Shown: positions 43,249 to 52,522, numbered from the stretch's first letter. The stretch is 64,000 nucleotides of DNA from QWPN01 sp041746715 (GCA_041746715.1 JBGTGN010000156.1:1-64000); one strand, 5' to 3'. The notes: generated from the sequence alone by a model not told the origin. Program-made: numbers and translations.

Positions 43249-44691
43249 ATGAGGCCGGCCATGATGAGATTCCCCTACGGCTTGAAGCCTCCTATGGATC
43301 GTCGCACCATCCTCTGCCACCGTCTGCTGACGGCGTTCCTGTTTCAGTGTTCAAGTCTGCTTTCGTGCGTCACGACGACGTCGGTCGCCGCGGAGCTTGC
43401 CTGGCCCCAGTGGCGAGGGCCGGCCGGCGATGGCCATGCCCCGGCGGCCCACGATCTTCCCGTCACATGGAGCGAGACGGAGAATGTTGTCTGGAAGACG
43501 CCGGTTCCAGGCCGCGGATGGTCAAGCCCTGTCATTGAGAATGACCGCATCTGGATGACGACGGCGATCGAGCGGGAGGCCACGCCCGAAGAGCGGACCA
43601 AAGCCACCGACGGCAAGAAAATGGCCGCCCAACTGGCGGTCTCTGGCACCGTGACGATCCGCGCCGTCTGCGTCGATGCTTCCACGGGAAAAATCCTTCA
43701 CGATGTCGAGCTGCTCACGGTCACCGACCCGCAACCTGTTCATAAGCTCAACTCGTTTGCTTCGCCGTCGCCGGTGCTCGGCAACGGGCGGCTTTTTGTT
43801 CACTGCGGCGACTTTGGCGCAGCTTGCATCGACTCCGCGACAGGCAAGGTGCTCTGGCGAAATCGTGACCTCCGACTCAATCACGAAAACGGCCCGGGGA
43901 GCACGCCGGTGGTCTGGAAAGACAAGCTCATTGTTCACCTCGACGGTAGCGATGTGCAGTCGATCGCCGCCTACGACACAGCCACGGGCAAGGTCGCCTG
44001 GCAGACACCACGCTCGGGCACGCTTCGCGACGACCCCGATCTCAAAAAAGCCTACGGCACGCCTGTGCTCGCCACGCTCGGTGGCCGCGACGTCATCATC
44101 TCGCCAGCCGCCGACTGGCTCTATGCCTACGACCCGGCCACCGGCCAAGAGCTCTGGAAGATGAACTACGGCTTCCTCGGCTTTTCGATCGTGCCGCGGC
44201 CGGTCATGTCGGGGGATCTCCTCTTCATGAGCACGAGTTTTAATTCGCCGGAGCTCTTGGCCGTGAAACTCGCGGGGCCTGACACAGCGCCCACGATTGC
44301 ATGGCAAGAGAAGAAGGGGGCGCCCACGATGGCGTCGCCGCTCGTGGTGAACGACCTTGTGTACATGGTAAGCGATAAGGGTGTTGGCACGTGTCTTGAC
44401 GCCAAGACGGGCGAGGTCGCCTGGTCCAAGCGGCTCGGCGGCAATTTTTCATCGTCGCCCCTGTTCGCCGATGGCCACATCTACGTGGGCAACCGCGATG
44501 GCGACACCTTTGTCGTCAAGCCGGGCCGCGAATTTGAGATGCTCGCCACCAATCACCTCGACGGCGGCATCTTTGCGACGCCCGCCGCCGTGGACCGTGC
44601 GATCTTCCTCCGCACCGAACACGCTCTCTACCGGCTCGAGCGGCTTGAACAGTCGGCATCGTCCGCGGCGCCGTCCCGCGGGAGTTTCTGA
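43249..44691 (+). CDS. Exported PQQ-like beta-propeller protein
   Basis: A 480-residue exported protein. After a signal peptide (core LLTAFLFQCSSLL; possible internal start ATG at 43294) comes WPQWRGPAGDGHAP, the usual opening of planctomycete PQQ-like WD40/propeller proteins. About six blades carry ASTGKILHDVE, SATGKVLWRN, TATGKVAWQT, PATGQELWKM and AKTGEVAWSK. Quinone-binding or catalytic acidic residues were not seen, so it may be a scaffold rather than a dehydrogenase. Its stop overlaps the next start by one base (TGATG). Confidence 0.9.
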   Translation: MRPAMMRFPYGLKPPMDRRTILCHRLLTAFLFQCSSLLSCVTTTSVAAELAWPQWRGPAGDGHAPAAHDLPVTWSETENVVWKTPVPGRGWSSPVIENDRIWMTTAIEREATPEERTKATDGKKMAAQLAVSGTVTIRAVCVDASTGKILHDVELLTVTDPQPVHKLNSFASPSPVLGNGRLFVHCGDFGAACIDSATGKVLWRNRDLRLNHENGPGSTPVVWKDKLIVHLDGSDVQSIAAYDTATGKVAWQTPRSGTLRDDPDLKKAYGTPVLATLGGRDVIISPAADWLYAYDPATGQELWKMNYGFLGFSIVPRPVMSGDLLFMSTSFNSPELLAVKLAGPDTAPTIAWQEKKGAPTMASPLVVNDLVYMVSDKGVGTCLDAKTGEVAWSKRLGGNFSSSPLFADGHIYVGNRDGDTFVVKPGREFEMLATNHLDGGIFATPAAVDRAIFLRTEHALYRLERLEQSASSAAPSRGSF

Positions 44692-45794
44692 TGCGAGCTT
44701 TTTCGACACCACGGAACTCGGCCATCACCCGCCGCCGCATCCTTGCAGCCGGCATCGGCGGCGGAATAGCCGCTCTCACATCGACCGCCCACGCCGCGCC
44801 CCGTCGCCGTGGCATCCCGCTTGGCTTCGACAATTTTGCTGTGAGAGCCTGTGGATGGAACGCCCGGGAGCTGATCGACCACGCCACCACCCTCCGTTGC
44901 GACTCCCTCTTCATCACCGACTTTGGCCCTTTTGAGGGCAAGCTCGACGATGCGTCGCTCGGTGATGTTCGCCGTTATGCCGCTGACCGAGGCGTGGGAA
45001 TCGTGCTCGGCTCATGGAGCATCTGCCCGACAAGCGTGACCTTCACGAACGACCATGGCACCGCTCGAGAACACCTCGCAACTGGCATCCGGATGGCCAA
45101 GGCGCTTGGGTCACCGGCGTTTCGCGTGATCCTCGGGAATCGCGATGACCGGAGGAGCAAGGGAGGCATTGCAGCACGGATTGCCGATACGGTCGCCGTC
45201 TTGAAACATGCCCGCCCATTGGCCATGGATGCGGGAGTTCGCATCGCGGTCGAGAACCATGCCGGCGATATGACCTCACGGGAACTGGCTCAGCTCATCG
45301 ACGAGGCTGGCGAGGATTTTGTCGGTGCAAACTTCGACTCAGGCAACGCCTGCTGGACGCTCGAGGATCCTGTGCGGGCGCTCGAGAATCTCGCTGGCCA
45401 TGTGGTGAGCACGAGCCTGCGCGACACGCTTGTGTGGGAAACACCCGGCGGCGTCACGGCCCAGTGGACCGCGATGGGAGAGGGCTGCACCGATCTTGTG
45501 GCCTTCTTTGACCTGTTCGAAAAGGTCTGCCCGGGCGTGGCCGTCCATGTCGAAACGATCTCAGGGTTTCCGCGATCGTTCCCGATCTATGACCGTGACT
45601 TCTGGGAGGTTTTCCCGGACGGGCGGGCCGACGAGCTCGCCGCGTTTCTTGCCCTCGCAAAGCGTGGCCGGCCGATCAAACCCTTCACGCCCCAGGCGGG
45701 CGATGGCAAGGTCGCGTCAGAGCGGGAATACCAGCTCGCTGAGCTCGCCCGCAGCATCACCTACTGCCGCGACACGCTGGGCATCGGAAAATAA
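44691..45794 (+). CDS. Tat-exported xylose-isomerase-like TIM-barrel protein
   Basis: A 367-residue protein with a twin-arginine signal (TRRRILAAGIGGG). The mature domain is an AP-endonuclease-2/xylose-isomerase-type TIM barrel as in sugar-phosphate isomerases/epimerases: GVRIAVENHAGD and DFVGANFDSGNACW carry metal-ligand Glu and Asp/Asn positions, and VHVETISGF a further one. The substrate is probably a carbohydrate. It is coupled to the propeller gene. A deleted second copy lies at 48407-48592. Confidence 0.9.
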   Translation: MRAFSTPRNSAITRRRILAAGIGGGIAALTSTAHAAPRRRGIPLGFDNFAVRACGWNARELIDHATTLRCDSLFITDFGPFEGKLDDASLGDVRRYAADRGVGIVLGSWSICPTSVTFTNDHGTAREHLATGIRMAKALGSPAFRVILGNRDDRRSKGGIAARIADTVAVLKHARPLAMDAGVRIAVENHAGDMTSRELAQLIDEAGEDFVGANFDSGNACWTLEDPVRALENLAGHVVSTSLRDTLVWETPGGVTAQWTAMGEGCTDLVAFFDLFEKVCPGVAVHVETISGFPRSFPIYDRDFWEVFPDGRADELAAFLALAKRGRPIKPFTPQAGDGKVASEREYQLAELARSITYCRDTLGIGK

Positions 45795-45838
45795 GGACGG
45801 GAGCAATACTTTTCGGCACTCCGATTGCGCGGGTGTCA

Positions 45839-45884
45839 TCTCTCCCTCTTCCTCTGGGAGAAGGCCGGGGTGAGGGTGCTTTCG
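45839..45884. repeat. Intergenic REP-like repeat with imperfect hairpin
   Basis: The sequence CTCCCTCTTCCTCTGGGAGA followed by AGGCCGGGGTGAGGGTG contains CTCCC/GGGAG arms. It resembles a widespread intergenic element of the form CCCTCTCCC-GGGAGAGGG-CTGGGGTGAGGG found in many GC-rich genomes. Confidence 0.5.
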
Positions 45885-45903
45885 TCGCCCATTCGAAGGT
45901 GTC

Positions 45904-46050
45904 TCAAACAGCTTCACGTTCGAGGACGTGCAAGAAATCCGCGTGCAGCTTCCCTACGATGGCCTGCGGCACGTCCGTGCGAATGCACCATCGGGCATCA
46001 TCGCCCTCCACGAGCACCTCACCGATTCCGATCGACTTCTCGGCGATCAA
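45904..46050 (-). CDS. Possible 48-residue protein with TTG start overlapping the TPR gene
   Basis: Minus-strand frame beginning TTG at 46050, overlapping the TPR gene stop as TTGA, and ending at 45904. The protein reads IAEKSIGIGEVLVEGDDARW and continues to VLEREAV. Codon third positions are GC-rich as in neighbouring genes and the composition is globular. No family was recognised. It could instead be the 3' relic of a larger gene. No Shine-Dalgarno sequence is evident beyond coupling. Confidence 0.35.
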   Translation of the reverse strand: MIAEKSIGIGEVLVEGDDARWCIRTDVPQAIVGKLHADFLHVLEREAV

Positions 46051-48314
46051 AGTGTCTCGTCTGGTAGGGAGTCGCCCGGGAGCTCGGGCGGAGGATACTT
46101 CGCTCGGAGCGCTTCAAACACGGGGAGCCGAAGGGACGCACCGAGACCATCGGTCTCATACAGGTCGTCCGTCGAATAGCCTGCATCCAGGCACTTCTCG
46201 ATCCAGTGGGCGGTCTGCTCCACGTGGCCACGGGCAGCAGATACAACCGCCTGGAGAATCGGATCGTCGTACTGCTCGGCATACGACCGAGCCTCGCGGG
46301 CGGCCTCCTCGTATCGCTCGAGCTCGAGGAGCAGTGTGACCTTCACGTATGGCCACGCGTGCTCAAACTCCTCGTCTCCGGCCACGACACCCGCGTGCCG
46401 TGTCATCAAGGCATCGGCAACGTGGTACTCACCGACGTCGCAGGCCAATCGAATTTTCCAGAATGCGACAGCCGGATCGTTTTCGTGCCCGTCTTCAAAC
46501 TCCGCTACGAGTGATTCCATGAGTCCCACGTCTGGCGGGTCGGAATCATAGAAAGCGAGCCACATCAACTGACGAAATGTTTCGGCTGCCGGCTCGACGG
46601 TGCGTAGTGCCTCCATCGCCTCACCACCATGGAAGTGGGCGACCACAAGACTGTGGCGAAATCGGCCGGATGGATCATCAGCAGCGAGACGCATCGCGCG
46701 GCGACAACAGTCAATCGCTTCCTTCCAGTCACCATCGCCCAGGGCCACTTGACCACGCGTATACATGGGCTCAGGGTCGTTCGGAAATGCTGACTCATGC
46801 ATTTCGACAAGCTCTTGGAGCAACTCCCGATCAGGTTCCTCCTCGTCGAGAAAACTGGTGCTCAACGCTCGAAACATGGCCGATTTGTCGTCGGCCTGGC
46901 GATAGGCCTCGATCACCTCGTCCGATGCGAATGCGGCGGTAGCGAACAGATTCACGAAGGCGTCGTGATCATCACGGGTCGTGGTCGTGGAGAGCACGGC
47001 GGCGAGGAGGTCACACGCTTCGTCCCCATGGCCCTGCTGTAAAAGAGCGTGGGCGCCATAGTAGGCGATGTTGGGGTCCTGGGCATTGATCGTTCGATAG
47101 GCTGCCACAATCGCCAGGACCGATGCTGGATCATCCAAGAGCCCCTGGCAAACCGTCTCGAAGGCCGCCGGCGGGTCGTGAAGCCTGAGAAACCGCTCGC
47201 CGATCTCGTGGTGTCCATCTTCCGGAAGCAAGGGAGCCAGCAAGAGCAGCAGGTCGATTGATGAAGGGTCGTCATCAAGGCCGCCACGTGCTGCGGCCAG
47301 CGCATCTTCATGACGCTCGAGAGCTTGGAGGGCAAAAACCTGTTCGCAGGTCGCATCCGCGTCTGCTCCGAAGGCCTGAAGATACTGATCGGCCTCCCGG
47401 ACGGCGTCGGCAAATCGTTCCTCATGGTTGGCCACGACGGCTCGCAGGTATCCGAGGATCACCATGTCGGACTGGAGCTTCTCGGCGACTGCAAACCTGT
47501 GAAGCGCCCCGCCGAAATCTCCATCGGCCAGCGCCGCCAGCCCAAGAAAAAACTCTCGCACGGCTCTCATGACGGGGGCCGCCTGGGCAAATGATGATGG
47601 CTTGAGGAGTGCCACCGCGTCGTCATACCGCTCTTCGCGGATGCATACTGCTGCCTTCCCCACGAGCTGCGCATCCCGCAGCAGCGCATGGGCCTCAGCG
47701 GGCGGCAGGTCGATGGCGGTGATGGCCGTTGCCATGAGGGCTGACATTCTCAGCGATGTCGATAGGTCTTCAGAGTCGTACACTCGCCATCGATCGCCGT
47801 GTCGAATGACCCACCACCGCATCTTCATGACGGCACCATTGCTCAGCCAGGCCCGCACGTAAAGAATGCCTTCCGTCCCGTCGGGGTTGAGGTCGATGCG
47901 CCGAAGTTGAGCTCTTTCGAACGACCATGCCTCAGCGTGTTCCACAAAGCGTTTGCCCACCTCGTTTGTGGCAGCCGCCATCAGCCCTTCACGCGAGGCG
48001 TCATCAACCCTGGCGCCGCTGGCGTGAATGGCTTGCCGCATCATCCGCGCACCGTCGAAGCACTCCTCGATGAGGGTCGAATCGGCTTCCTGGAATGCGA
48101 TTCGGAAACGCTCGATGAGATCGCGAAAGGGCTGGTCACGATCTCCGTCGGAGGGTTCGGGCTGCGGGCGAAAGATGTCGGCCACCGTCTCGTCGGATCG
48201 CGGCTGAGGAGCGGTTGCCGCGAGGCGATCCTCGACATGTCCAGCGGTGCAACCCCACGCGGCAACAAGGCACAACAGCAGTGGCGTGGGCAGCCGTTTC
48301 TTGAGGGGCCGCAT
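46047..48314 (-). CDS. Large TPR-repeat lipoprotein
   Basis: A 755-residue protein. Signal peptide RLPTPLLLCLVAAWGC with a lipobox-like ending, then an acidic linker and a long array of helical pairs with TPR/SEL1-type spacing (for example EPMYTRGQVALGDGDWKEAI, VACDVGEYHVADALM). An NTF2-like segment may lie at residues 60-190 (LRRIDLNPDGTEGILYVRAW, WWVIRHGDRWRVYD). It is likely a periplasmic or outer-membrane scaffold. ATG at 48314 gives the signal; the frame upstream adds 24 residues. Confidence 0.8.
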   Translation of the reverse strand: MRPLKKRLPTPLLLCLVAAWGCTAGHVEDRLAATAPQPRSDETVADIFRPQPEPSDGDRDQPFRDLIERFRIAFQEADSTLIEECFDGARMMRQAIHASGARVDDASREGLMAAATNEVGKRFVEHAEAWSFERAQLRRIDLNPDGTEGILYVRAWLSNGAVMKMRWWVIRHGDRWRVYDSEDLSTSLRMSALMATAITAIDLPPAEAHALLRDAQLVGKAAVCIREERYDDAVALLKPSSFAQAAPVMRAVREFFLGLAALADGDFGGALHRFAVAEKLQSDMVILGYLRAVVANHEERFADAVREADQYLQAFGADADATCEQVFALQALERHEDALAAARGGLDDDPSSIDLLLLLAPLLPEDGHHEIGERFLRLHDPPAAFETVCQGLLDDPASVLAIVAAYRTINAQDPNIAYYGAHALLQQGHGDEACDLLAAVLSTTTTRDDHDAFVNLFATAAFASDEVIEAYRQADDKSAMFRALSTSFLDEEEPDRELLQELVEMHESAFPNDPEPMYTRGQVALGDGDWKEAIDCCRRAMRLAADDPSGRFRHSLVVAHFHGGEAMEALRTVEPAAETFRQLMWLAFYDSDPPDVGLMESLVAEFEDGHENDPAVAFWKIRLACDVGEYHVADALMTRHAGVVAGDEEFEHAWPYVKVTLLLELERYEEAAREARSYAEQYDDPILQAVVSAARGHVEQTAHWIEKCLDAGYSTDDLYETDGLGASLRLPVFEALRAKYPPPELPGDSLPDETL

Positions 48315-48406
48315 AGGCTCACCCAACGAGTGGAAAGATTGCTCAGGAATGCAGAATACTCTATCGATTGGAGCCGCCATGGGCATGCGGTCTCACGACG
48401 GATCGG

Positions 48407-48592
48407 ACGACCAACGGCCGCGTGAGGGGCAGGCTCGACGATGCGCCGCTTGGCGAGGTCTGCCGCTATGCCGCAGACCGATCAAGCCCCAAGCCCGCGA
48501 TGGCGGGGTCGCGTGGGAGCGGGAATACCAGCTTGCTGAGCTCGCCCAAAGCGTCTCCTCCTGCCGCGACACGCTCGGCCTCCTGGGCCTAA
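48407..48592 (+). pseudogene. Deletion remnant of a second TIM-barrel (xylose-isomerase-like) gene
   Basis: Bases 48431-48481 match 44940-44990 of the intact TIM-barrel gene (AGGCTCGACGATGCG against AAGCTCGACGATGCG, then CCGCTATGCCGCAGACCG against CCGTTATGCCGCTGACCG), and bases from 48481 match the last 125 bases (CGGGAATACCAGCT, CTGCCGCGACACGCT, TAA). The 680 bases in between are gone. The join lies at a short shared CCGA. The reading frame is also shifted, so no product is expected. Confidence 0.75.
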
Positions 48593-48598
48593 TACCCG

Positions 48599-49192
48599 TC
48601 ACTCGAGTTGGCCATCGACGGCGAGCTGATGAAAATAGTGAGGCACCTTCGTCTGATTCTCGAGGAGCCAGTCAATTGATGGCTCATGCCGCATCGCCTT
48701 GCCAATCGCCTTGGCGGTGGCCTCACGGTTGGTCTTGAAGAGCACATCAGGGTCGTAGGTCACTTCGGTGATCGATGGATCGAGCCAGACCGAGACGATA
48801 ATTCCGAGATCGTTGGCTTTCTTCTTCGGGATGTCGCCGGCCCGCACAGCGTCGAGCACGCCGTGGGCGATGGCCGCCTGCACGGTGCCCATGAGGATGT
48901 TGGTGTACTTCGAGTTGTTGACGGTGACCTTGCTCACCATGAGCGTTGCCGGCCGCACCTGCACGTCGGAGTTGAGAATCGCAAACACACGGGAGTGCCC
49001 CTTGGTCTGGTCGCCCAAAAGATTCGCGATCGCATAACCCACCGGCCCATCGAGCTCGCCGATCACCACCTCCGGCTCCGCCGCGCTCCAGGCTTCATCC
49101 CCCTCCACGAGCGCCTCGCCGGTTCGCATCACGATTCGGCCACCCGCCGAACCTTTTGCCTTCGACTTCGTCTCACGCTTCTTCTTTGCCAT
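48599..49192 (-). CDS. fae: Formaldehyde-activating enzyme
   Basis: Catalyses condensation of formaldehyde with tetrahydromethanopterin in the C1 detoxification/oxidation pathway. The 197-residue protein matches Fae: TGEALVEGDEAW, VVIGELDGPVGYAIANLL, catalytic histidine H66 in TKGHSRVFAILN, RPATLMVSKVTVNN, and IIVSVWLDPS. A basic 20-residue lead and an extended C-terminus are extra. No other H4MPT-pathway gene is in this window. A standalone fae is common in Planctomycetota. Confidence 0.93.
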   Translation of the reverse strand: MAKKKRETKSKAKGSAGGRIVMRTGEALVEGDEAWSAAEPEVVIGELDGPVGYAIANLLGDQTKGHSRVFAILNSDVQVRPATLMVSKVTVNNSKYTNILMGTVQAAIAHGVLDAVRAGDIPKKKANDLGIIVSVWLDPSITEVTYDPDVLFKTNREATAKAIGKAMRHEPSIDWLLENQTKVPHYFHQLAVDGQLE

Positions 49193-49294
49193 CGTTGCTC
49201 TCCTCTGGTGTGTGCGCGGTATTGTGACTGCATGGTGGCATTTCCGCGAGGGGCTACCCGTGTCATGTCGCAGGGCGCTTCGCTCGTCAGGGCG

Positions 49295-49696
49295 TCACCC
49301 AGGCTTGATCGCGTGCTTCTGGAGCAACTCCAGCGGCACGATCGCAAGTGTCTTTTCGTGCGTGGCTTCAAGGACCACTCGCGGAGCCTGGCCGGCCTCG
49401 GCGGCCTCGCGCCATCGCGCTGCACAGAGGCACCAGCGGTCGCCCGGCACAAGGCCCGCAAAGCCCCACTCGGGCCGCGGCGTCACGAGATCATTGCCCG
49501 CCTGCACCGTGAACTCGAGGAACGCCTCGGTCATGACTGAACACACCGTGTGAACACCGGCATCATCAGGCCCGGTGCGGCAGCAGCCGTCACGGAAAAA
49601 CCCCGTAAGCGGCTCACGGGAACAGGATTCGAGCGGGCCACCCAAGACATTCCGCTCGGCAGGACGTGACTCAGCGGGGTGATCAAAGGCGATCAT
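49295..49696 (-). CDS. DUF2237 family protein
   Basis: A 133-residue protein with the highly conserved DUF2237 core: NVLGGPLESCSREPLTGFFR, DGCCRTGPDDAGVHTVCSVM, LEFTVQAGNDLVTPRPEWGF and LVPGDRWCLCAARWREA. Several invariant cysteines (CC, C, CLC) suggest a metal or redox site, but the family role is unknown. It is monocistronic on the minus strand, after fae. Confidence 0.93.
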   Translation of the reverse strand: MIAFDHPAESRPAERNVLGGPLESCSREPLTGFFRDGCCRTGPDDAGVHTVCSVMTEAFLEFTVQAGNDLVTPRPEWGFAGLVPGDRWCLCAARWREAAEAGQAPRVVLEATHEKTLAIVPLELLQKHAIKPG

Positions 49697-49720
49697 GCGC
49701 TTTCCTCTTGACTATTGAAT

Positions 49721-49799
49721 GCTTGATTCAAGGTTGAAGGCCGGAAAAACCCGGAGCGGGGCGAAGGGCTGACAGGAGTGAACCGTTCAAACATCGAGA
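49721..49799. repeat. Dispersed intergenic repeat, copy A
   Basis: It aligns without gaps over 79 bases to 58316-58394 (about three quarters identical by eye). Shared blocks include TGATTCAAG, TGAAGGCC, CCCGGAGCGG and GAGTGAA. On the minus strand it reads CCGCTCCGGG followed by TTTTTC, a terminator-like shape. It lies between the DUF2237 gene and miaE. Confidence 0.65.
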
Positions 49800-49917
49800 A
49801 AGCCTATCGTGAAGCAACCCGGCCACCTCCAGGGAGGGGCCGCCTCCTCTATGATGACCCCGCGGTCATGGGCACCGCAATTCGGCACCCGATTTTACTC
49901 GCGTCTACCAAGAACAC

Positions 49918-50493
49918 ATGCTGAGCCTTCAATCTGCGTCCGGCGCCCGGTGGCTTGCCCAGATCGATGCCGATTTCGAGGTCGTGCTCATCGACCATGC
50001 CCACTGTGAGAAGAAGGCGGCGAGTGCCGCGATGAATCTTCTTTTTTCCTACGTGGATCACACCGATCTCGCGAGGGCGATGACAGAGATCGTGGAGGAG
50101 GAGCTCGAGCATTTTCGGATGGTGCTCGACCTGCTCGACCGGCGGGGGGTTCGGTTCTGCAAGCTGTCGCCCAGCTCGTATGGCCCCAGACTTCATGAGC
50201 TTGTGCGGCGAGACGAGCCGGGGCGAGCTGTCGATCGACTGCTCGTCGCGGGGCTCATCGAGGCCAGAAGCTGTGAGCGATTTGCTCTTCTTGGCGAGCA
50301 TGTGGCCGACCCTGAGTTGCGTGATTATTACCGTGGGCTTTTTGAGTCGGAGGCCAGGCACCATTCGACGTATGTGCGGCTCGCGGCTGAGTTCGCCGCA
50401 GAAGACGAGATTCGCGAGCGGCTTCACGAGCTGGCCGCGGCCGAAGCGGCGATTATCGAGCAGGGTGATCCGTTTCCGCGAATGCATTCCTGA
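49918..50493 (+). CDS. miaE: tRNA-(2-methylthio-N6-isopentenyl-A37) hydroxylase
   Basis: Non-haem diiron hydroxylase that modifies A37 of tRNAs. The 191-residue four-helix protein has the ferritin-like ligands in DHAHCEKKAASAAMNLLF, EEELEHFRMVLDLL, IEARSCERFALL and ESEARHHSTYVRLA. Length and motif spacing match MiaE. The start is ATG at 49918. It is followed by the P-type ATPase gene at 26 bases. Confidence 0.93.
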   Translation: MLSLQSASGARWLAQIDADFEVVLIDHAHCEKKAASAAMNLLFSYVDHTDLARAMTEIVEEELEHFRMVLDLLDRRGVRFCKLSPSSYGPRLHELVRRDEPGRAVDRLLVAGLIEARSCERFALLGEHVADPELRDYYRGLFESEARHHSTYVRLAAEFAAEDEIRERLHELAAAEAAIIEQGDPFPRMHS

Positions 50494-50518
50494 CGTTTTT
50501 CATGTGAGAAGGCTGCAC

Positions 50519-52522
50519 GTGGCGAAACCGACACACGCTCGAAGTATTCCGGTGAACGAGATCATTGCCGTTGGGGCGCTTCTCGCGCTGGCCGCCTGGG
50601 GCGTGCTTCACTGGTCGGGCTCGGGCGAGCAGCCGGTGTCGCTTGGTCCGTTTGATCCCGGGCGATGGTTTCCGGGTCGGGGGCTTGCGCTCGACGAACT
50701 GCCACTGGTGCTCATGCTCATCGTCGGAGGCGTGCCGCTGGTGGGTGACCTCGCGCTCAAGCTCGCGACGGGACGGTTTGGCTCTGACCTTTTGGCTGGC
50801 ATTTCGATCGTGACGAGTGTGATCCTGGGGGAATATCTCGCCGGTGTGCTCGTGGTGCTCATGCTCTCCGGGGGCGAGGCCCTCGAGAGCCGCGCCGTGA
50901 GCCGGGCGGGGGATGTGCTTGCGGCGCTGGCCCGCCGAATGCCGTCGGTGGCGCATCGAAAGGCCGGCGACACGCTCGTGGATGTGCCGCTCGCCGAGGT
51001 GCAAGTGGGCGACGTGGTCGTAGTCTTGCCCCACGAGATCTGCCCGGTCGACGGCACGGTCGAAAGCGGCCACGGATCGATGGACGAAAGCTACCTCACA
51101 GGCGAGCCCTACCGGATCGCGAAGGCGCCGGGCTCGTCGGTGCTCTCCGGGGCGATCAACGGCGAGGCGGCCATGGAAATCCGCGCGGAGCGAGTGGCCG
51201 CCGACAGCCGCTATGCCAAGATCATGGCCGTGCTCGAAACAAGCGAAGAGCGTCGGCCGAGACTTCGCCGGCTCGCCGACACGCTCGGAGCCTTTTATAC
51301 GCCCCTGGCCGTGACGGTCGCGATCGCGGCCTGGTGGGCGAGTGGTGAGCCCGTTCGGTTTCTTGCCGTGCTCGTGGTGGCGACGCCCTGCCCGCTTCTC
51401 ATCGCGATCCCGGTGGCGATCATCGGCGCGGTGTCGCTCGCGGCCAAGCGTGGGATCGTGATTCGCGACCCAGCGGTGCTCGAGCGGCTCGATACCTGCC
51501 GCACGGCCATCTTCGACAAGACAGGCACGCTCACCTACGGCGAACCGAGGCTGACGGAGGCTCTCGTGGTTGGGCACATGCAAGCAGACGAGGTGCTCGC
51601 CTTAGCCGCGAGTCTCGAGAAGTATTCGCGGCATCCGCTCGCCGAGGCGGTGGTTGCGGCGGCGGTCGAGCGTTCCCTTGCCACCGGTGACGTTTCAGCG
51701 GTGTCCGAAATTCCGGGCAAAGGGCTCGTCGGCCACGTGCGTTCGGACGACGGCCAGGAGTATGACGTCTCTATCACGAGTCGGCAGAAGCTCGCAGGCA
51801 TTGATCCCGAGGCGATTGACCGACTGCCGCCGCAGGCAGCGGGGCTCGAGTGCGTCGTCGTCGTGGATGGCAAAGCTGCCGGTGTGCTCCGGTTTCGGGA
51901 CTCACCGCGGGCCGACGGCCGCACGTTTGTTCGGCATCTCGGCCCGGCCCACGGACTCTCGCGGGTGATGCTCGTCTCGGGGGACCGAAAGAACGAGGTT
52001 CAATGGCTCGCTGACGTCGTGGGGATCACTGAGGTGCATGCCGAGGTGTCGCCGGAAGGAAAGCTCGCCATCGTCGAGGCCGAGGTGGCGAAGGCGCCGA
52101 CCGTGTTTGTGGGAGACGGCATCAACGACGCTCCCGCGATGGCCGCAGCGACAGTGGGCATCGCGATGGGCACCGCGAGCGATGTGACCGCCGAGGCGGC
52201 AGGGGCCGTGGTGATGGATCAGGCCCTCGAACGCGTCGATGAGCTTTTTCATATCGCGCGGCGGATGCGAAGCGTCGCGCTCCAGAGTGCCGTCGGTGGC
52301 ATGGCGGCGAGCCTCGTGGGGATGGGGTTTGCGGCCGCGGGACTTCTGCCGCCCACGGCTGGGGCCCTGCTCCAAGAGGCGATCGATGTGGCCGCGGTCT
52401 TCAATGCCCTGCGGATGTCATGGCGGCCGGGGGCCCTTTCCGACTACCGCGGACCACGAGAGGGTGAGACCGGGGATCGAGAGTCGAGCCCCGTTTCGCC
52501 CCGTCTGCCTGACCGGCTTTGA
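50519..52522 (+). CDS. P1B-type metal ATPase with a TPCP ion-site motif
   Basis: A 667-residue metal pump. Actuator motif YLTGEPYR (TGE at 194-196), ion-site TPCPLL (289-294) in the place of CPC or SPC, phosphorylation motif DKTGTLT (D333), the P1B histidine motif SRHPLAEAV, and GDGINDAPAM. The N-terminal HMA or cysteine motif is missing. GTG at 50519 has GAGAAGG six bases upstream; GTG at 50552 is also possible. The metal cannot be named from TPCP. It lies 25 bases after miaE. Confidence 0.88.
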   Translation: MAKPTHARSIPVNEIIAVGALLALAAWGVLHWSGSGEQPVSLGPFDPGRWFPGRGLALDELPLVLMLIVGGVPLVGDLALKLATGRFGSDLLAGISIVTSVILGEYLAGVLVVLMLSGGEALESRAVSRAGDVLAALARRMPSVAHRKAGDTLVDVPLAEVQVGDVVVVLPHEICPVDGTVESGHGSMDESYLTGEPYRIAKAPGSSVLSGAINGEAAMEIRAERVAADSRYAKIMAVLETSEERRPRLRRLADTLGAFYTPLAVTVAIAAWWASGEPVRFLAVLVVATPCPLLIAIPVAIIGAVSLAAKRGIVIRDPAVLERLDTCRTAIFDKTGTLTYGEPRLTEALVVGHMQADEVLALAASLEKYSRHPLAEAVVAAAVERSLATGDVSAVSEIPGKGLVGHVRSDDGQEYDVSITSRQKLAGIDPEAIDRLPPQAAGLECVVVVDGKAAGVLRFRDSPRADGRTFVRHLGPAHGLSRVMLVSGDRKNEVQWLADVVGITEVHAEVSPEGKLAIVEAEVAKAPTVFVGDGINDAPAMAAATVGIAMGTASDVTAEAAGAVVMDQALERVDELFHIARRMRSVALQSAVGGMAASLVGMGFAAAGLLPPTAGALLQEAIDVAAVFNALRMSWRPGALSDYRGPREGETGDRESSPVSPRLPDRL

